Under the pieces are notes generated by a model. It was not told where the DNA came from, did not search any database, and saw only the letters and a list, made by a program, of their open reading frames with translations. A program made the translations under genes and the position numbers. 52,652 nucleotides of DNA from a bacterium. Its GTDB lineage: Bacteria > Bdellovibrionota_G > JALEGL01. The DNA is taken from assembly GCA_022763185.1 (NCBI GenBank), contig JALEGL010000010.1:1-52652 (forward strand), read 5' to 3'. Shown one piece after another: positions 34,770 through 43,267 of the stretch (positions are counted from its first letter, which is position 1; every line of letters starts with the position of its first letter).

Positions 34770-35812
34770 ACCCGCAAGCGCGTGAACTTGACCCGCAAAC
34801 AACTGGCGTTATAGATCATGATGAATACTCTTTGCGACCACAAAATTTAGGTGAATATGTTGGTCAAAGGAAACTGATCAATAAAATATCTATTTTTTTA
34901 AAAGCCGCGTCTCAACGTAATGAAGCCATGGATCACACTTTGTTAAGTGGTCCTCCAGGATTAGGGAAAACCACTTTGGCTATGATTATTGCCAAAGAAC
35001 TTGGTGTTCAACTTAAATCAACTTCTGGACCAGCCATTGAAAAAGCAGGCGACTTGGCGGCAATTCTCACCAATTTAGAACCGCGTGATGTTTTATTTAT
35101 TGATGAAATTCACCGTATGAATCGTTCGATTGAAGAAATTTTATACCAGGCCATGGAAGACTATCAACTAGATATTATTATTGGCCAAGGGCCTTCTGCC
35201 AGAACCGTAAAAATTGATTTATCACCTTTTACTCTAGTCGGTGCAACAACACGCTCTGGCTTACTCACCTCACCTCTTAGAGATCGTTTTGGTGTAGTAG
35301 AACGCTTAGAGTTCTATGATGATCATGAATTACAAAAAATTGTGACCCGGTCAGCAAAACTACTTAATATAGACATTATACCACAGGCGGCTTTAGAAAT
35401 AGCCACACGTTCACGTGGAACCCCAAGAATTGCCAATAGACTGTTAAAAAGAGTTCGTGATTTCTCCCAAGTTAGTGGTAACCACAACATTGACCTTAAG
35501 AATGCGCAAAACGCCCTGCAACTACTCGAAGTTGATCAAAAAGGCTTTGATGCAATGGATAGAACGATACTTTTAGCCATTATTGAAAGATTTAATGGTG
35601 GCCCTGTTGGTCTGGACACTTTATCTTCTGCCATCAGTGAAGAACGTCATACCTTAGAAGAAGTGTATGAACCGTTTTTAATTAGAAAAGGTTTTATTCA
35701 AAGAACACCAAGGGGAAGAGTTGTCACTTTAACAGCTTACGAACATCTAGGGAAAAAACCACCCCAAACATCTTATATCCATCAACAAAATACCCTGTTT
35801 AAAGCTGAATAA
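34745..35812 (+). CDS. ruvB: Holliday junction DNA helicase RuvB
   Basis: This 355-residue AAA+ ATPase drives branch migration. The N-terminal [12 protein letters not shown] is followed by Walker [17 protein letters not shown], Walker [11 protein letters not shown], sensor [20 protein letters not shown] and the C-terminal winged helix with [18 protein letters not shown]. Full length. It overlaps ruvA. Confidence 0.97.
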   Translation: MSENSFTIDPQARELDPQTTGVIDHDEYSLRPQNLGEYVGQRKLINKISIFLKAASQRNEAMDHTLLSGPPGLGKTTLAMIIAKELGVQLKSTSGPAIEKAGDLAAILTNLEPRDVLFIDEIHRMNRSIEEILYQAMEDYQLDIIIGQGPSARTVKIDLSPFTLVGATTRSGLLTSPLRDRFGVVERLEFYDDHELQKIVTRSAKLLNIDIIPQAALEIATRSRGTPRIANRLLKRVRDFSQVSGNHNIDLKNAQNALQLLEVDQKGFDAMDRTILLAIIERFNGGPVGLDTLSSAISEERHTLEEVYEPFLIRKGFIQRTPRGRVVTLTAYEHLGKKPPQTSYIHQQNTLFKAE

Positions 35813-35848
35813 TAATATTTTTTTGGCTTATAAAACTCAATGGATGAC

Positions 35849-36118
35849 TTAAAACTTTGTTAAGATTAAATAACTTAGCACTCCAAGTACACAAAGAAAA
35901 AAACTAAGCTTCCAATACGAAGGTTTAAGTTTTGTATGACTATACTTCCCAAATTTATATAAAACTTCACCGTCCTGCGCTTTAAAAATCTCAAAGCCGT
36001 TTTTCTTATCGACTGAGCCGTCATAATATAAAGAAATATCTTTCAAAAACAGTTTTTGATTACTATCTTCCATTGCATAGCTGTACTCTGACACATCATT
36101 TCTAACATATAACCACAT
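35849..36118 (-). CDS. Small membrane protein of unknown function
   Basis: This is an 89-residue protein. Residues 1-68 are soluble (a possible small beta domain with LFLKDISLYYDGSVDKKNGF) and residues 69-88 form a C-terminal membrane anchor (LSFFLCVLGVLSYLILTKF). The start codon touches the stop of the upstream gene at 36118, so the two are translated together. It is the last gene of the minus-strand group with the cytochrome c protein. Confidence 0.6.
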   Translation of the reverse strand: MWLYVRNDVSEYSYAMEDSNQKLFLKDISLYYDGSVDKKNGFEIFKAQDGEVLYKFGKYSHTKLKPSYWKLSFFLCVLGVLSYLILTKF

Positions 36119-37137
36119 TAAGGATACTCCGTAATCTCAGCATCTGCATACTTTATCAACTGACCATAACGTTTTTCTTCTAATGCTTTAATTTTAAAAT
36201 ATTGATTTTCTTGTGCCTTGATTTTTTTAAACATCCGATCAAGGTTACTTGATAAACTTAACATTATATTTTTTTTAACTTTAAGCACATTGTATTTTTT
36301 TTGTATCATCGCTACTCTTTGGTAATCTTTTGCATCTGGCTTGGGTAAAGTTAAAAAATCTTCCAAATACTCTTTTATAGCTAAAACATCCAAGTCATAT
36401 TCTGTTTTTGCTGGCGCATGATCTATATATACATTTTTAACACCCCATTTTTTTTCTTCACTTCGCTCACGTTGCAATTTAAAATAAAGTGAATTTTTTT
36501 TTGTTTTTAAAATGGTTTGCGGAATAGTTAGCTTTTGCTCTTTGCCCCATGAAGCTCGACCAGAGTTTTGAGCATAACCAATCAACTGATCATTAACAAA
36601 CACAGCCAATAAATCACTCTCTTCAATATTGCCCACACTAAAATGTAAATAAGTATTCGTCTGCACAGACAATGGATTTTGATTAAAATAAAATTTTAAC
36701 TTTGTTTTTGCTTGAGATTTATCATCAAAAACACCCTGAGCTGACTTTAAGGGTAAAAAAACGGCGTGCTGCTTTGGTATTTGCTGCAGTCTATCCTTAA
36801 AGTTAATTCTGTATAAAGAATAAGCAATGCTTGCAGAAAAAAAAACACAGAAAATATAAAAAAAACGACTGTATTCTACACTGACAAAAAACTTGCCACT
36901 CGTATCTTGTGGTAATTTTGAACAATCTTTAATGGTGTATTTTAGATCAAGCCTTTGAATTGTTTTCCAAAATAAAGGAATCTTTTTATCTAAAATCACC
37001 AGGTCATTTTTGATGGATCGGCCAATACTGTATTTTTTTTTATACAATATTTTTCTGTACTGGATATTTTTTGCCCTATCATTAATTTGTAAATCAAATA
37101 ACATGCTTTTGCTAATTGCAAACCATAGGCCATACAT
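36118..37137 (-). CDS. Membrane protein with N-terminal FHA-like segment
   Basis: This is a 339-residue protein. The N-terminus has KKKYSIGRSIKNDLVILDKK, which resembles the first conserved strand pair of FHA phosphothreonine-binding domains, but the rest of the FHA consensus is not clear. One membrane segment (about 92-109, FFYIFCVFFSASIAYSLY) separates it from a periplasmic part. That part has a beta-rich region (about 150-230) and a helical C-terminus (about 245-335, Lys-rich). It lies 14 bases behind the cytochrome c gene and its stop overlaps the next start. With two Ser/Thr kinases in the window an FHA-like reader would make sense, but this link is inference. Confidence 0.5.
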   Translation of the reverse strand: MYGLWFAISKSMLFDLQINDRAKNIQYRKILYKKKYSIGRSIKNDLVILDKKIPLFWKTIQRLDLKYTIKDCSKLPQDTSGKFFVSVEYSRFFYIFCVFFSASIAYSLYRINFKDRLQQIPKQHAVFLPLKSAQGVFDDKSQAKTKLKFYFNQNPLSVQTNTYLHFSVGNIEESDLLAVFVNDQLIGYAQNSGRASWGKEQKLTIPQTILKTKKNSLYFKLQRERSEEKKWGVKNVYIDHAPAKTEYDLDVLAIKEYLEDFLTLPKPDAKDYQRVAMIQKKYNVLKVKKNIMLSLSSNLDRMFKKIKAQENQYFKIKALEEKRYGQLIKYADAEITEYP

Positions 37138-37151
37138 TAGGTGTAGATATA

Positions 37152-38291
37152 CTAAGCTTTTTTAATTAAGCTTTTGGATAAGCTTTGAATATGATTGATA
37201 ATTTCATTTAAAAGATCAACTTGGTTTAACTCTTTTTTAGAAAATGAAGACGTAAAATTGAACATTTGTGTTTCAAAATCAGTCACTTCTTGAGCATAGC
37301 CTTCTTTAATAAGCCAAGGCTCAACTTTTTTAAAATAATCAAAATACGCTTTCAAAGCAATTTGCCTGGCTTCTCTTTGCTGATCTTTTTCAATCAGCAT
37401 ACGGGTTTTAACAAACAACAACTCAGTTTGGTACAAGCGATTCAACGGCCTTTGTAATTTTTTATTTTGATACATTTCTAATGAACGAATATAACTTACA
37501 CTGGCATTAAGTGCCGAAGGAACAACACCCAAACGCTGAATTCTTTTTTTCAACTCTCCATTGGTTAAATTCATGGTTTTATACCAGGGTACGTACACTG
37601 ACTTTTTTGCTGTGCCTCCAGAATTTTCTTTGGATGCTAAAAACAAAATATAATTGGCCACTGCCCAACGTTCCTGCTCGTTTATTCCTGCAAAAGAAGG
37701 CATATTGGTTGCTTCTACACCATCTTTGATGGTGTTGGCCATCTGAAAGGGAGACAAGCGGTCAACAATATTAGGGTCAGAAAAAGCTGTCGGTTTAACT
37801 TTAAAGGTCTGAGATACCGCTGTATTAGCATCTCCTCGATCACCGTGGCATTGTGCACATATGGTTGCATACACCTTTTTACCTTTTTCCAAACTCGGAA
37901 CTTTTTTGGGAGCGGTGTTTAAATCAAATTTTTTAATTAGATCATTTCTAATATGTTCAATGTTGCTTTCTAATTGGCTAGGCTTGGAAATATTTTTAAA
38001 ATCAGTCACAATTTGCTCAATATAAGCCAACTCTGGACTAACAGGGTTGGACAAGCATTTTTGAGCTTGTTGCATGGCATTTTTGAGCACTCTTTCCACA
38101 ATTTTATACTTATCCATTGAGATAACTTTGATGGGTTGCTCTGAAACAGCATAACGATAATGCCGATAAACATAGTCTAATTTTGATACTAGAATACGTT
38201 TGTCTTCTTGATTACAAACCAAACCTGCTGTTGCCAAAGGTCCAGCAAACAATGTTGAAAACGACAAGCTTACAACAAAACAAAACAACAA
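37152..38291 (-). CDS. Periplasmic cytochrome c protein resembling the soluble part of cytochrome c/FTR1 iron permeases
   Basis: This is a 379-residue protein with a signal peptide (about 1-16, ending TLFAG). Residues 130-215 hold one haem c domain: CAQCHGD with Cys145, Cys148 and His149, and a probable axial Met in TNMPSFAG. The region before it (LDYVYRHYRYAVSEQPIKVI) and the helical C-terminal part (AYFDYFKKVEPWL) resemble the periplasmic modules of cytochrome c/FTR1 family iron permeases as I remember them. The FTR1 membrane domain is absent. It may work with a separate permease, or electron transfer may have been redirected. It heads the three-gene minus-strand group 38291-35849. Confidence 0.65.
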   Translation of the reverse strand: MLFCFVVSLSFSTLFAGPLATAGLVCNQEDKRILVSKLDYVYRHYRYAVSEQPIKVISMDKYKIVERVLKNAMQQAQKCLSNPVSPELAYIEQIVTDFKNISKPSQLESNIEHIRNDLIKKFDLNTAPKKVPSLEKGKKVYATICAQCHGDRGDANTAVSQTFKVKPTAFSDPNIVDRLSPFQMANTIKDGVEATNMPSFAGINEQERWAVANYILFLASKENSGGTAKKSVYVPWYKTMNLTNGELKKRIQRLGVVPSALNASVSYIRSLEMYQNKKLQRPLNRLYQTELLFVKTRMLIEKDQQREARQIALKAYFDYFKKVEPWLIKEGYAQEVTDFETQMFNFTSSFSKKELNQVDLLNEIINHIQSLSKSLIKKA

Positions 38292-38469
38292 TGCATATGT
38301 AGAAAAATACCTGATTACTTTATTATAACCATTAATGAAAAAAAGAAAAGCACCCTAAATTTTTTTTAAGTTTTCATTAAAGCTAAAATACAAAAAAACT
38401 CGCTAAATTGATAACTTATGGATTAATTTCATTTTTCATTGCTCAACAATGTGTTACATTGGCCCACGT

Positions 38470-39822
38470 ATGCAAGTTTCAAAACTCTTATTACCTGAGA
38501 TTGTTGCGGCAATTGAAAACGACGATCTTCAAAGCCTAAAAACGGTTTTTCAAGATTTGCACCCCAGTGATATTGCCGAAGTGGTCAACCAACTCTCCAG
38601 TGAACATGTTGCTGCAATTATTCGCCTTTTACGTTTTCCAAGTGGTATTCATGTTTTTGAGCAACTGGACTTACAAACTCAGGCCAATGTTCTTAACCAC
38701 TTGGGGAGAACCGAAACGGTTAATATTTTAGAAGAACTCTCTTCGGATGACCGGGTAGACTTGGTTCAAAAACTCCCTGAACAAACTGTAAAATCCTTGT
38801 TACCTTTCATCGCAAAAACCGAACGCGATGAAATAAAAAAGCTTTTGCAATATCAAGAAGATTCTGCTGGTGCATTGATGACCACAGAATATGTCAATAT
38901 CCCGGTTGACATGAATGTTAAAACGGCTCTTGCTCACATCAAAAAAGTCGCTTTAGAAAAAGAAACCATTTATTATGTTTATGTTGTTGATGCACAGCGC
39001 AAGCTTATTGGTACTGTTTCCTTGCGTGACTTGGTTTTGGCTGATGATGAATGTCAAATTAGCACAATTTTATCCAAAGATCCTATTGCCTTATCTGTGG
39101 ATGCTGACCTTGAAGAGGTGGTTAAAACATTTGAAAAGTATGACTTCTTGGCTGTGCCGGTGGTTGATCATGAGCTAAAACTGATTGGTATCATCACACA
39201 TGATGACGCTTTTGATACCGTCATTGAAGAGCATACAGAAGATGCACACAGAATGGGGGCCATGCAACCCCTTGAAGACCCCTATTTTCAATCAAAAATA
39301 TCAGATATTGTTAAAAAACGTGGATTTTGGCTGATGTTGCTGTTTTTAGGGCAGTTTTTTACTTTTTCTGCTTTGCAATACTTTGAATCCACCATGCAAA
39401 AAGCGGTTATGCTGATGTTTTTTGTGCCTCTCATCATATCTTCTGGTGGAAACTCTGGCTCACAATCGGTAACACTGATTACCCGTGGTTTGGCTGTAGG
39501 AGACGTAAACAGTAAAGATTTTTTCAAAGTTCTACGCAGAGAAACCTTAGTGGGTTTGCTGCTGGGCTTATTTTTGTGCATGATTGGCATTGTATGGGCT
39601 CATTTTATATGGGGAGCAGAGTTCTATTTATGCATTGCCGTGGGTATTTCCTTGATCAGTGTGGTGACCTTTGGTGCTTTGGTTGGATCACTGCTACCCA
39701 TTATTTTTAAACACTTAGGCCAAGATCCGGCTATCATGTCTTCTCCGTTTGTTGCTTCTATTGTTGATGTGATTGGGATTGTTATTTATTTTTCAGTGGC
39801 CAAAACTTTATTGAATTTGTAA
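38470..39822 (+). CDS. mgtE: Magnesium transporter MgtE
   Basis: This is a 450-residue protein from the ATG at 38470; an in-frame ATG at 38449 would add seven residues. The cytoplasmic N domain (LHPSDIAEVVNQLSSEHVAA) and two CBS domains (about 125-250; ITHDDAFDTVIEEHTEDAHR ends the second) gate the channel. Then come five membrane helices (about 280-450) with the pore motif IISSGGNSGSQSVTLITRGL. It imports Mg2+ and closes at high internal Mg2+. I saw no M-box-like structure in the 178 bases upstream. Confidence 0.93.
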   Translation: MQVSKLLLPEIVAAIENDDLQSLKTVFQDLHPSDIAEVVNQLSSEHVAAIIRLLRFPSGIHVFEQLDLQTQANVLNHLGRTETVNILEELSSDDRVDLVQKLPEQTVKSLLPFIAKTERDEIKKLLQYQEDSAGALMTTEYVNIPVDMNVKTALAHIKKVALEKETIYYVYVVDAQRKLIGTVSLRDLVLADDECQISTILSKDPIALSVDADLEEVVKTFEKYDFLAVPVVDHELKLIGIITHDDAFDTVIEEHTEDAHRMGAMQPLEDPYFQSKISDIVKKRGFWLMLLFLGQFFTFSALQYFESTMQKAVMLMFFVPLIISSGGNSGSQSVTLITRGLAVGDVNSKDFFKVLRRETLVGLLLGLFLCMIGIVWAHFIWGAEFYLCIAVGISLISVVTFGALVGSLLPIIFKHLGQDPAIMSSPFVASIVDVIGIVIYFSVAKTLLNL

Positions 39823-39852
39823 TCCATAGCCATTCCCTATAAAGCAGCTCTT

Positions 39853-41430
39853 ATGAATGAGAAAAATCAGCATCCGCTTCCACTCACAGAACAAGCTTTG
39901 GCCAATTCTTTGGATATCGATGCGCGCAGTACCAGCCAAATAATTGATATTATTCAAAATAATGATCAGGATCTACCTCATCTCTTAAAACAAGTGCAAT
40001 CACAATTGACTTTGTTGGTCAATACAGCTGTTTCTCAAATAGAGCAAGGTGGGCGGATTATCTATGTTGGTGCCGGTACCAGTGGTCGTTTGGGTTATTT
40101 AGATGCTGTTGAGTGTCTTCCTACCTACAACCAGGGAGAAGAAACCATTATAGCGCTTATTGCTGGGGGTAAACAGGCTTTGCACACCGCCGTTGAGGGG
40201 GCAGAAGATGATACAGAACTTGCGGTATCTGACTTAAAAAATATCCAACTTAAAAATAAAGATATTGTCATTGGTCTATCTGCCAGTGGCACCACGCCTT
40301 ATGTTTTATCTGCTTTGGATTTTGCCAAACAGCAAGACTGCTCAACTTGGATAGTCAGCAATAACCCTTTACAACAATCAGACTTTGCGCATCATTATGT
40401 TTACCTTGCTACCGGTCCAGAAGTGGTGACCGGCTCAACGCGTATGAAAGCCGGAACGGCCTTAAAAATGTTTCTCAACTGCTTTTCCAGTGCATGCATG
40501 ATTAAACTGGGACACACTTTTGGTAACTTGATGGTGGATATGAAAGCCACCAACACCAAGTTATCCAAAAGGACTTTAAGAATTACAGACAGTTTATTGC
40601 TTAAAGCACCGCAAGAACCGTTTACTCAAGGACTTAAACATTATATTTTGCAAGAAAAAACCCAAACATCCTATGCGGACAGTGAAAAATATTTAAGCAG
40701 ACACAAAGGTCACCTTAAACAAGCCTTAAGCCAAGACTTAAAATTAGAATTAAACAACTACTCTGCGCTTATTCTTGATATGGATGGCAGCATGCTGCGC
40801 TATCATTTGCCTGTTGGTTTTTCTACCTGGGCAGCTCTAGGATGGGCATACACTATCTATGACCAAATGGAGCAGTGGATAGAGCAATACAAACAAGAAA
40901 AAATAGCTTATGCTGATATTTGGAGTCTTTGCGCGCAAGCCTTAAAAAACAAGCCCATTGATCTGGCTCAGCAAAATTTATTTTGTAGTGCTGGAACTGC
41001 CCCTTACAATAGAGGCTTACAAATAGCACTGCCTTTATTTAAACAACACCTAAAAGTAGGGATTCTCAGCAGTGGTTTAAGCATGGTAGCTGAATCCATT
41101 CAAAGACAATTTGGTTTGGATTTTTCCATGTCCAATACCTTCAATCACAATGGTCATGTTTTTGATGGGACCGTTACTTTAGATGTACCTTATATTGATA
41201 AATACGACTGTTATCGTAAACTTATTCAAGAGCACAATCTAAAGTCAAAAAACATTATTTACGTTGGCGATTCATCCAATGATTTTAGCATTCTTGATGA
41301 GGTGGGCTTCCCTATTTTTTACATTACGCCCCACAACCATCATTTAAAAAATATGGCCAAAGAGCACAAGTGGCATCTGGTCAGTGATTACTATGATATC
41401 TTAAGATTATTTGCGACAGGAAAAAATTAA
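39853..41430 (+). CDS. N-acetylmuramic acid 6-phosphate etherase fused to a HAD-type phosphatase
   Basis: This is a 525-residue protein. Residues 1-300 are a MurQ-type SIS-domain etherase: LTEQALANSLDIDARSTSQI, GGRIIYVGAGTSGRLGYLDA, VECLPTY, TAVEGAEDD, GLSASGTTPYVLSAL, ATGPEVVTGSTRMKAGTALK and GNLMVDMKATN. MurQ converts MurNAc-6-P to GlcNAc-6-P and D-lactate in cell-wall recycling. Residues 301-525 are a HAD hydrolase: D309-M-D311-G-S, ILSSGLSMVAES, and YVGDSSNDFSILDE. Standard MurQ ends at about 300, so the fusion point is clean. The phosphatase may act on the etherase product or on a related sugar phosphate (inference). It is 30 bases behind mgtE. Confidence 0.85.
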   Translation: MNEKNQHPLPLTEQALANSLDIDARSTSQIIDIIQNNDQDLPHLLKQVQSQLTLLVNTAVSQIEQGGRIIYVGAGTSGRLGYLDAVECLPTYNQGEETIIALIAGGKQALHTAVEGAEDDTELAVSDLKNIQLKNKDIVIGLSASGTTPYVLSALDFAKQQDCSTWIVSNNPLQQSDFAHHYVYLATGPEVVTGSTRMKAGTALKMFLNCFSSACMIKLGHTFGNLMVDMKATNTKLSKRTLRITDSLLLKAPQEPFTQGLKHYILQEKTQTSYADSEKYLSRHKGHLKQALSQDLKLELNNYSALILDMDGSMLRYHLPVGFSTWAALGWAYTIYDQMEQWIEQYKQEKIAYADIWSLCAQALKNKPIDLAQQNLFCSAGTAPYNRGLQIALPLFKQHLKVGILSSGLSMVAESIQRQFGLDFSMSNTFNHNGHVFDGTVTLDVPYIDKYDCYRKLIQEHNLKSKNIIYVGDSSNDFSILDEVGFPIFYITPHNHHLKNMAKEHKWHLVSDYYDILRLFATGKN

Positions 41431-41463
41431 AAGACTCTTTGTTTTTTAAAAAGAGTCTTTTAT
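41427..41463. terminator. Bidirectional hairpin terminator
   Basis: AAAAGACTCTTT and AAAGAGTCTTTT form a perfect stem around GTTTTTTAA, with A-run and T-run on the two sides. It separates the MurQ-HAD gene and the convergent isocitrate dehydrogenase gene and suits both strands. Confidence 0.88.
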
Positions 41464-41467
41464 TCTT

Positions 41468-42910
41468 TTATTGACCTTGCCCTAAAGAATAACCTCTCTC
41501 TTCACCAAAACGGTATAAATTTTCAGTCTTAATGACTTCTAAATTTGCCTCTAAAATCTTTTGCTGAAGTTCAATAAGCTCTTGATGCGTAACCTTTTTT
41601 TCATCGTCTTGATGCATAAATCTGCAACGCCAGTGATCGGTACAAAATGTGTGCGGATTGCCTTTTGGAAAAACTTTTACGCCGCGGTTGGTGATCATGA
41701 CCAGTTTAAGATCGGTTGCTTGCGCTACTGCAATCAGTTTTTCTCCTAGAACATCAGGACGTCTGTCATCACAATCAATAAAAACATCCATGCCTTCTAA
41801 TTTTTTCTCTACTTTAGGCTTTTCTTTTAAATGAATACTGATTTTTTGTGAAGTCTCACCGTACTCAACCGCTTTAAGCGTTTGAGGCTTACTGCCCAAA
41901 CGTTCAATCACTGCTTTAGAAAAGTCTTGCGTGCTGACTTTTTCCTTGCTGTTTTGGTCATAAATATCTCCAGTATGAATCCCTTCCTCAATGGTTGTCA
42001 ACCATGCATTTTCTATTTTCTCTGCAACGCTGCTTTGCCCAATATAGTTTAACATTTGAACAGCACCCATAAGTAAACCACTGGGGTTGGCAATGTTTTG
42101 TCCTGCTATGGTTGGAGCTGAACCATGAATGGCTTCAAACATAGCGCACTTTGCACCAATGTTTGCAGAGCCAGCCATACCCACAGAGCCTGTGATTTGG
42201 GCGGCAATATCTGAAACAATATCGCCATAGAGGTTAGGAACAACAATAACATCAAAGTCTTCAGGACTATCGGCGATTTTCGCAGCACCAATGTCTATAA
42301 TCCAGTGATCCACATCCATTTCAGGATAATCTTTGGCCACTTCATCAAAGGTTTTATGAAAAAGACCATCTGTTAACTTCATGATGTTATCTTTGGTCAT
42401 GCATGTAATTTTCTTACGCTTGACACTTTTGGCATATTCAAAAGCAAATCGAATAATTTTTTCACTTCCAGGGGCACTGATCAACTTCAAACATTGATAA
42501 ACTTCTTGAGTTTGACGGTGTTCAATCCCTGCATATAAATCTTCTTCATTTTCTCGTACAATCACCATATCCATTTTAGGATGTTTGGTTTGCACAAAAG
42601 GATGAAGTGACTTGACTGGACGAATATTGGCATACAAACCCAAAGTCTTACGAATGGTCACATTTAAGCTTTTATAACCACCTCCTTGGGGTGTCGTAAT
42701 GGGTGATTTTAAAAAAATGTGGTTTTTGACCAAGGTATCCCAATCTTGCTCAGAAATTCCGGAGGTGTGACCTTTTTTATAAACGTTCTCACCAATTTCA
42801 ATGACTTCATAGTTTAAATCTGCGCCAGATTTTTTAAGAATACTTAGGCAGGCTTCCATTATTTCTGGTCCAATACCATCACCATAGGCTATTGTAATTT
42901 TTTGGCTCAT
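41468..42910 (-). CDS. icd: Isocitrate dehydrogenase (NADP-type, long form with C-terminal extension)
   Basis: This is a 480-residue enzyme of the citric acid cycle. The beta-decarboxylating dehydrogenase core (about 1-335) has ITIAYGDGIGPEIMEACLSI, SLNVTIRKTLGLYANIRPVK, IVRENEEDLYAGIEHRQTQE, VVPNLYGDIVSDIAAQITGS and IHGSAPTIAGQNIANPSGLL. A further domain of about 130 residues (VFIDCDDRRPDVLGEKLIAV; LIELQQKILEANLEVIKTEN) resembles the extension of the Thermus and rickettsial-type enzymes. Cofactor choice cannot be decided by eye; NADP is usual for this form. Confidence 0.88.
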   Translation of the reverse strand: MSQKITIAYGDGIGPEIMEACLSILKKSGADLNYEVIEIGENVYKKGHTSGISEQDWDTLVKNHIFLKSPITTPQGGGYKSLNVTIRKTLGLYANIRPVKSLHPFVQTKHPKMDMVIVRENEEDLYAGIEHRQTQEVYQCLKLISAPGSEKIIRFAFEYAKSVKRKKITCMTKDNIMKLTDGLFHKTFDEVAKDYPEMDVDHWIIDIGAAKIADSPEDFDVIVVPNLYGDIVSDIAAQITGSVGMAGSANIGAKCAMFEAIHGSAPTIAGQNIANPSGLLMGAVQMLNYIGQSSVAEKIENAWLTTIEEGIHTGDIYDQNSKEKVSTQDFSKAVIERLGSKPQTLKAVEYGETSQKISIHLKEKPKVEKKLEGMDVFIDCDDRRPDVLGEKLIAVAQATDLKLVMITNRGVKVFPKGNPHTFCTDHWRCRFMHQDDEKKVTHQELIELQQKILEANLEVIKTENLYRFGEERGYSLGQGQ

Positions 42911-43267
42911 TGTTTAATGCTCTCCTTGTAGCGCTTCAAATTCTGTATTTTAAACATTATTACGATTGTGCACCGTCATTGTTTTTACTTTCAATCCAAA
43001 ACATAAAATTCTGCCTCAGATTTAAAAGTATTTGTATGCTTATCTATATGATTTCGGCTTATAACAGAGAACGATCGGCAAATCACTAATAAGTTAATAT
43101 TTTTTCTTATAAAATGAATGCCTGTTTGGGTGCGATTAATAGCAATTTTCAGAAAAAAGTCTTTTTCTTCTCGGCCTAGAGCATTGTTTGGTAAGACCTA
43201 GAAAACTGGCAGAAGAAAAAACCCGTTATTTTTCTTCTACCTTAGTCAATAAGCTCAAACAACCGTA
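42911..43267. other. 357-base intergenic region with competing inverted repeats
   Basis: No gene was found here. TTTTTCTTCT at 43162-43171, AGAAGAAAAA at 43211-43220 and TTTTTCTTCT at 43229-43238 allow two mutually exclusive stems: the middle arm with the left one (39-base loop) or with the right one (8-base loop). The right stem could end the pepN transcript on the minus strand. The remainder presumably carries the promoter of the isocitrate dehydrogenase gene. Confidence 0.5.

Noticed and set aside
38292-38469. Possible Mg2+ (M-box) riboswitch before mgtE
   Set aside because: The region is A/T-rich with no long GC stems or terminator that would suit an M-box.
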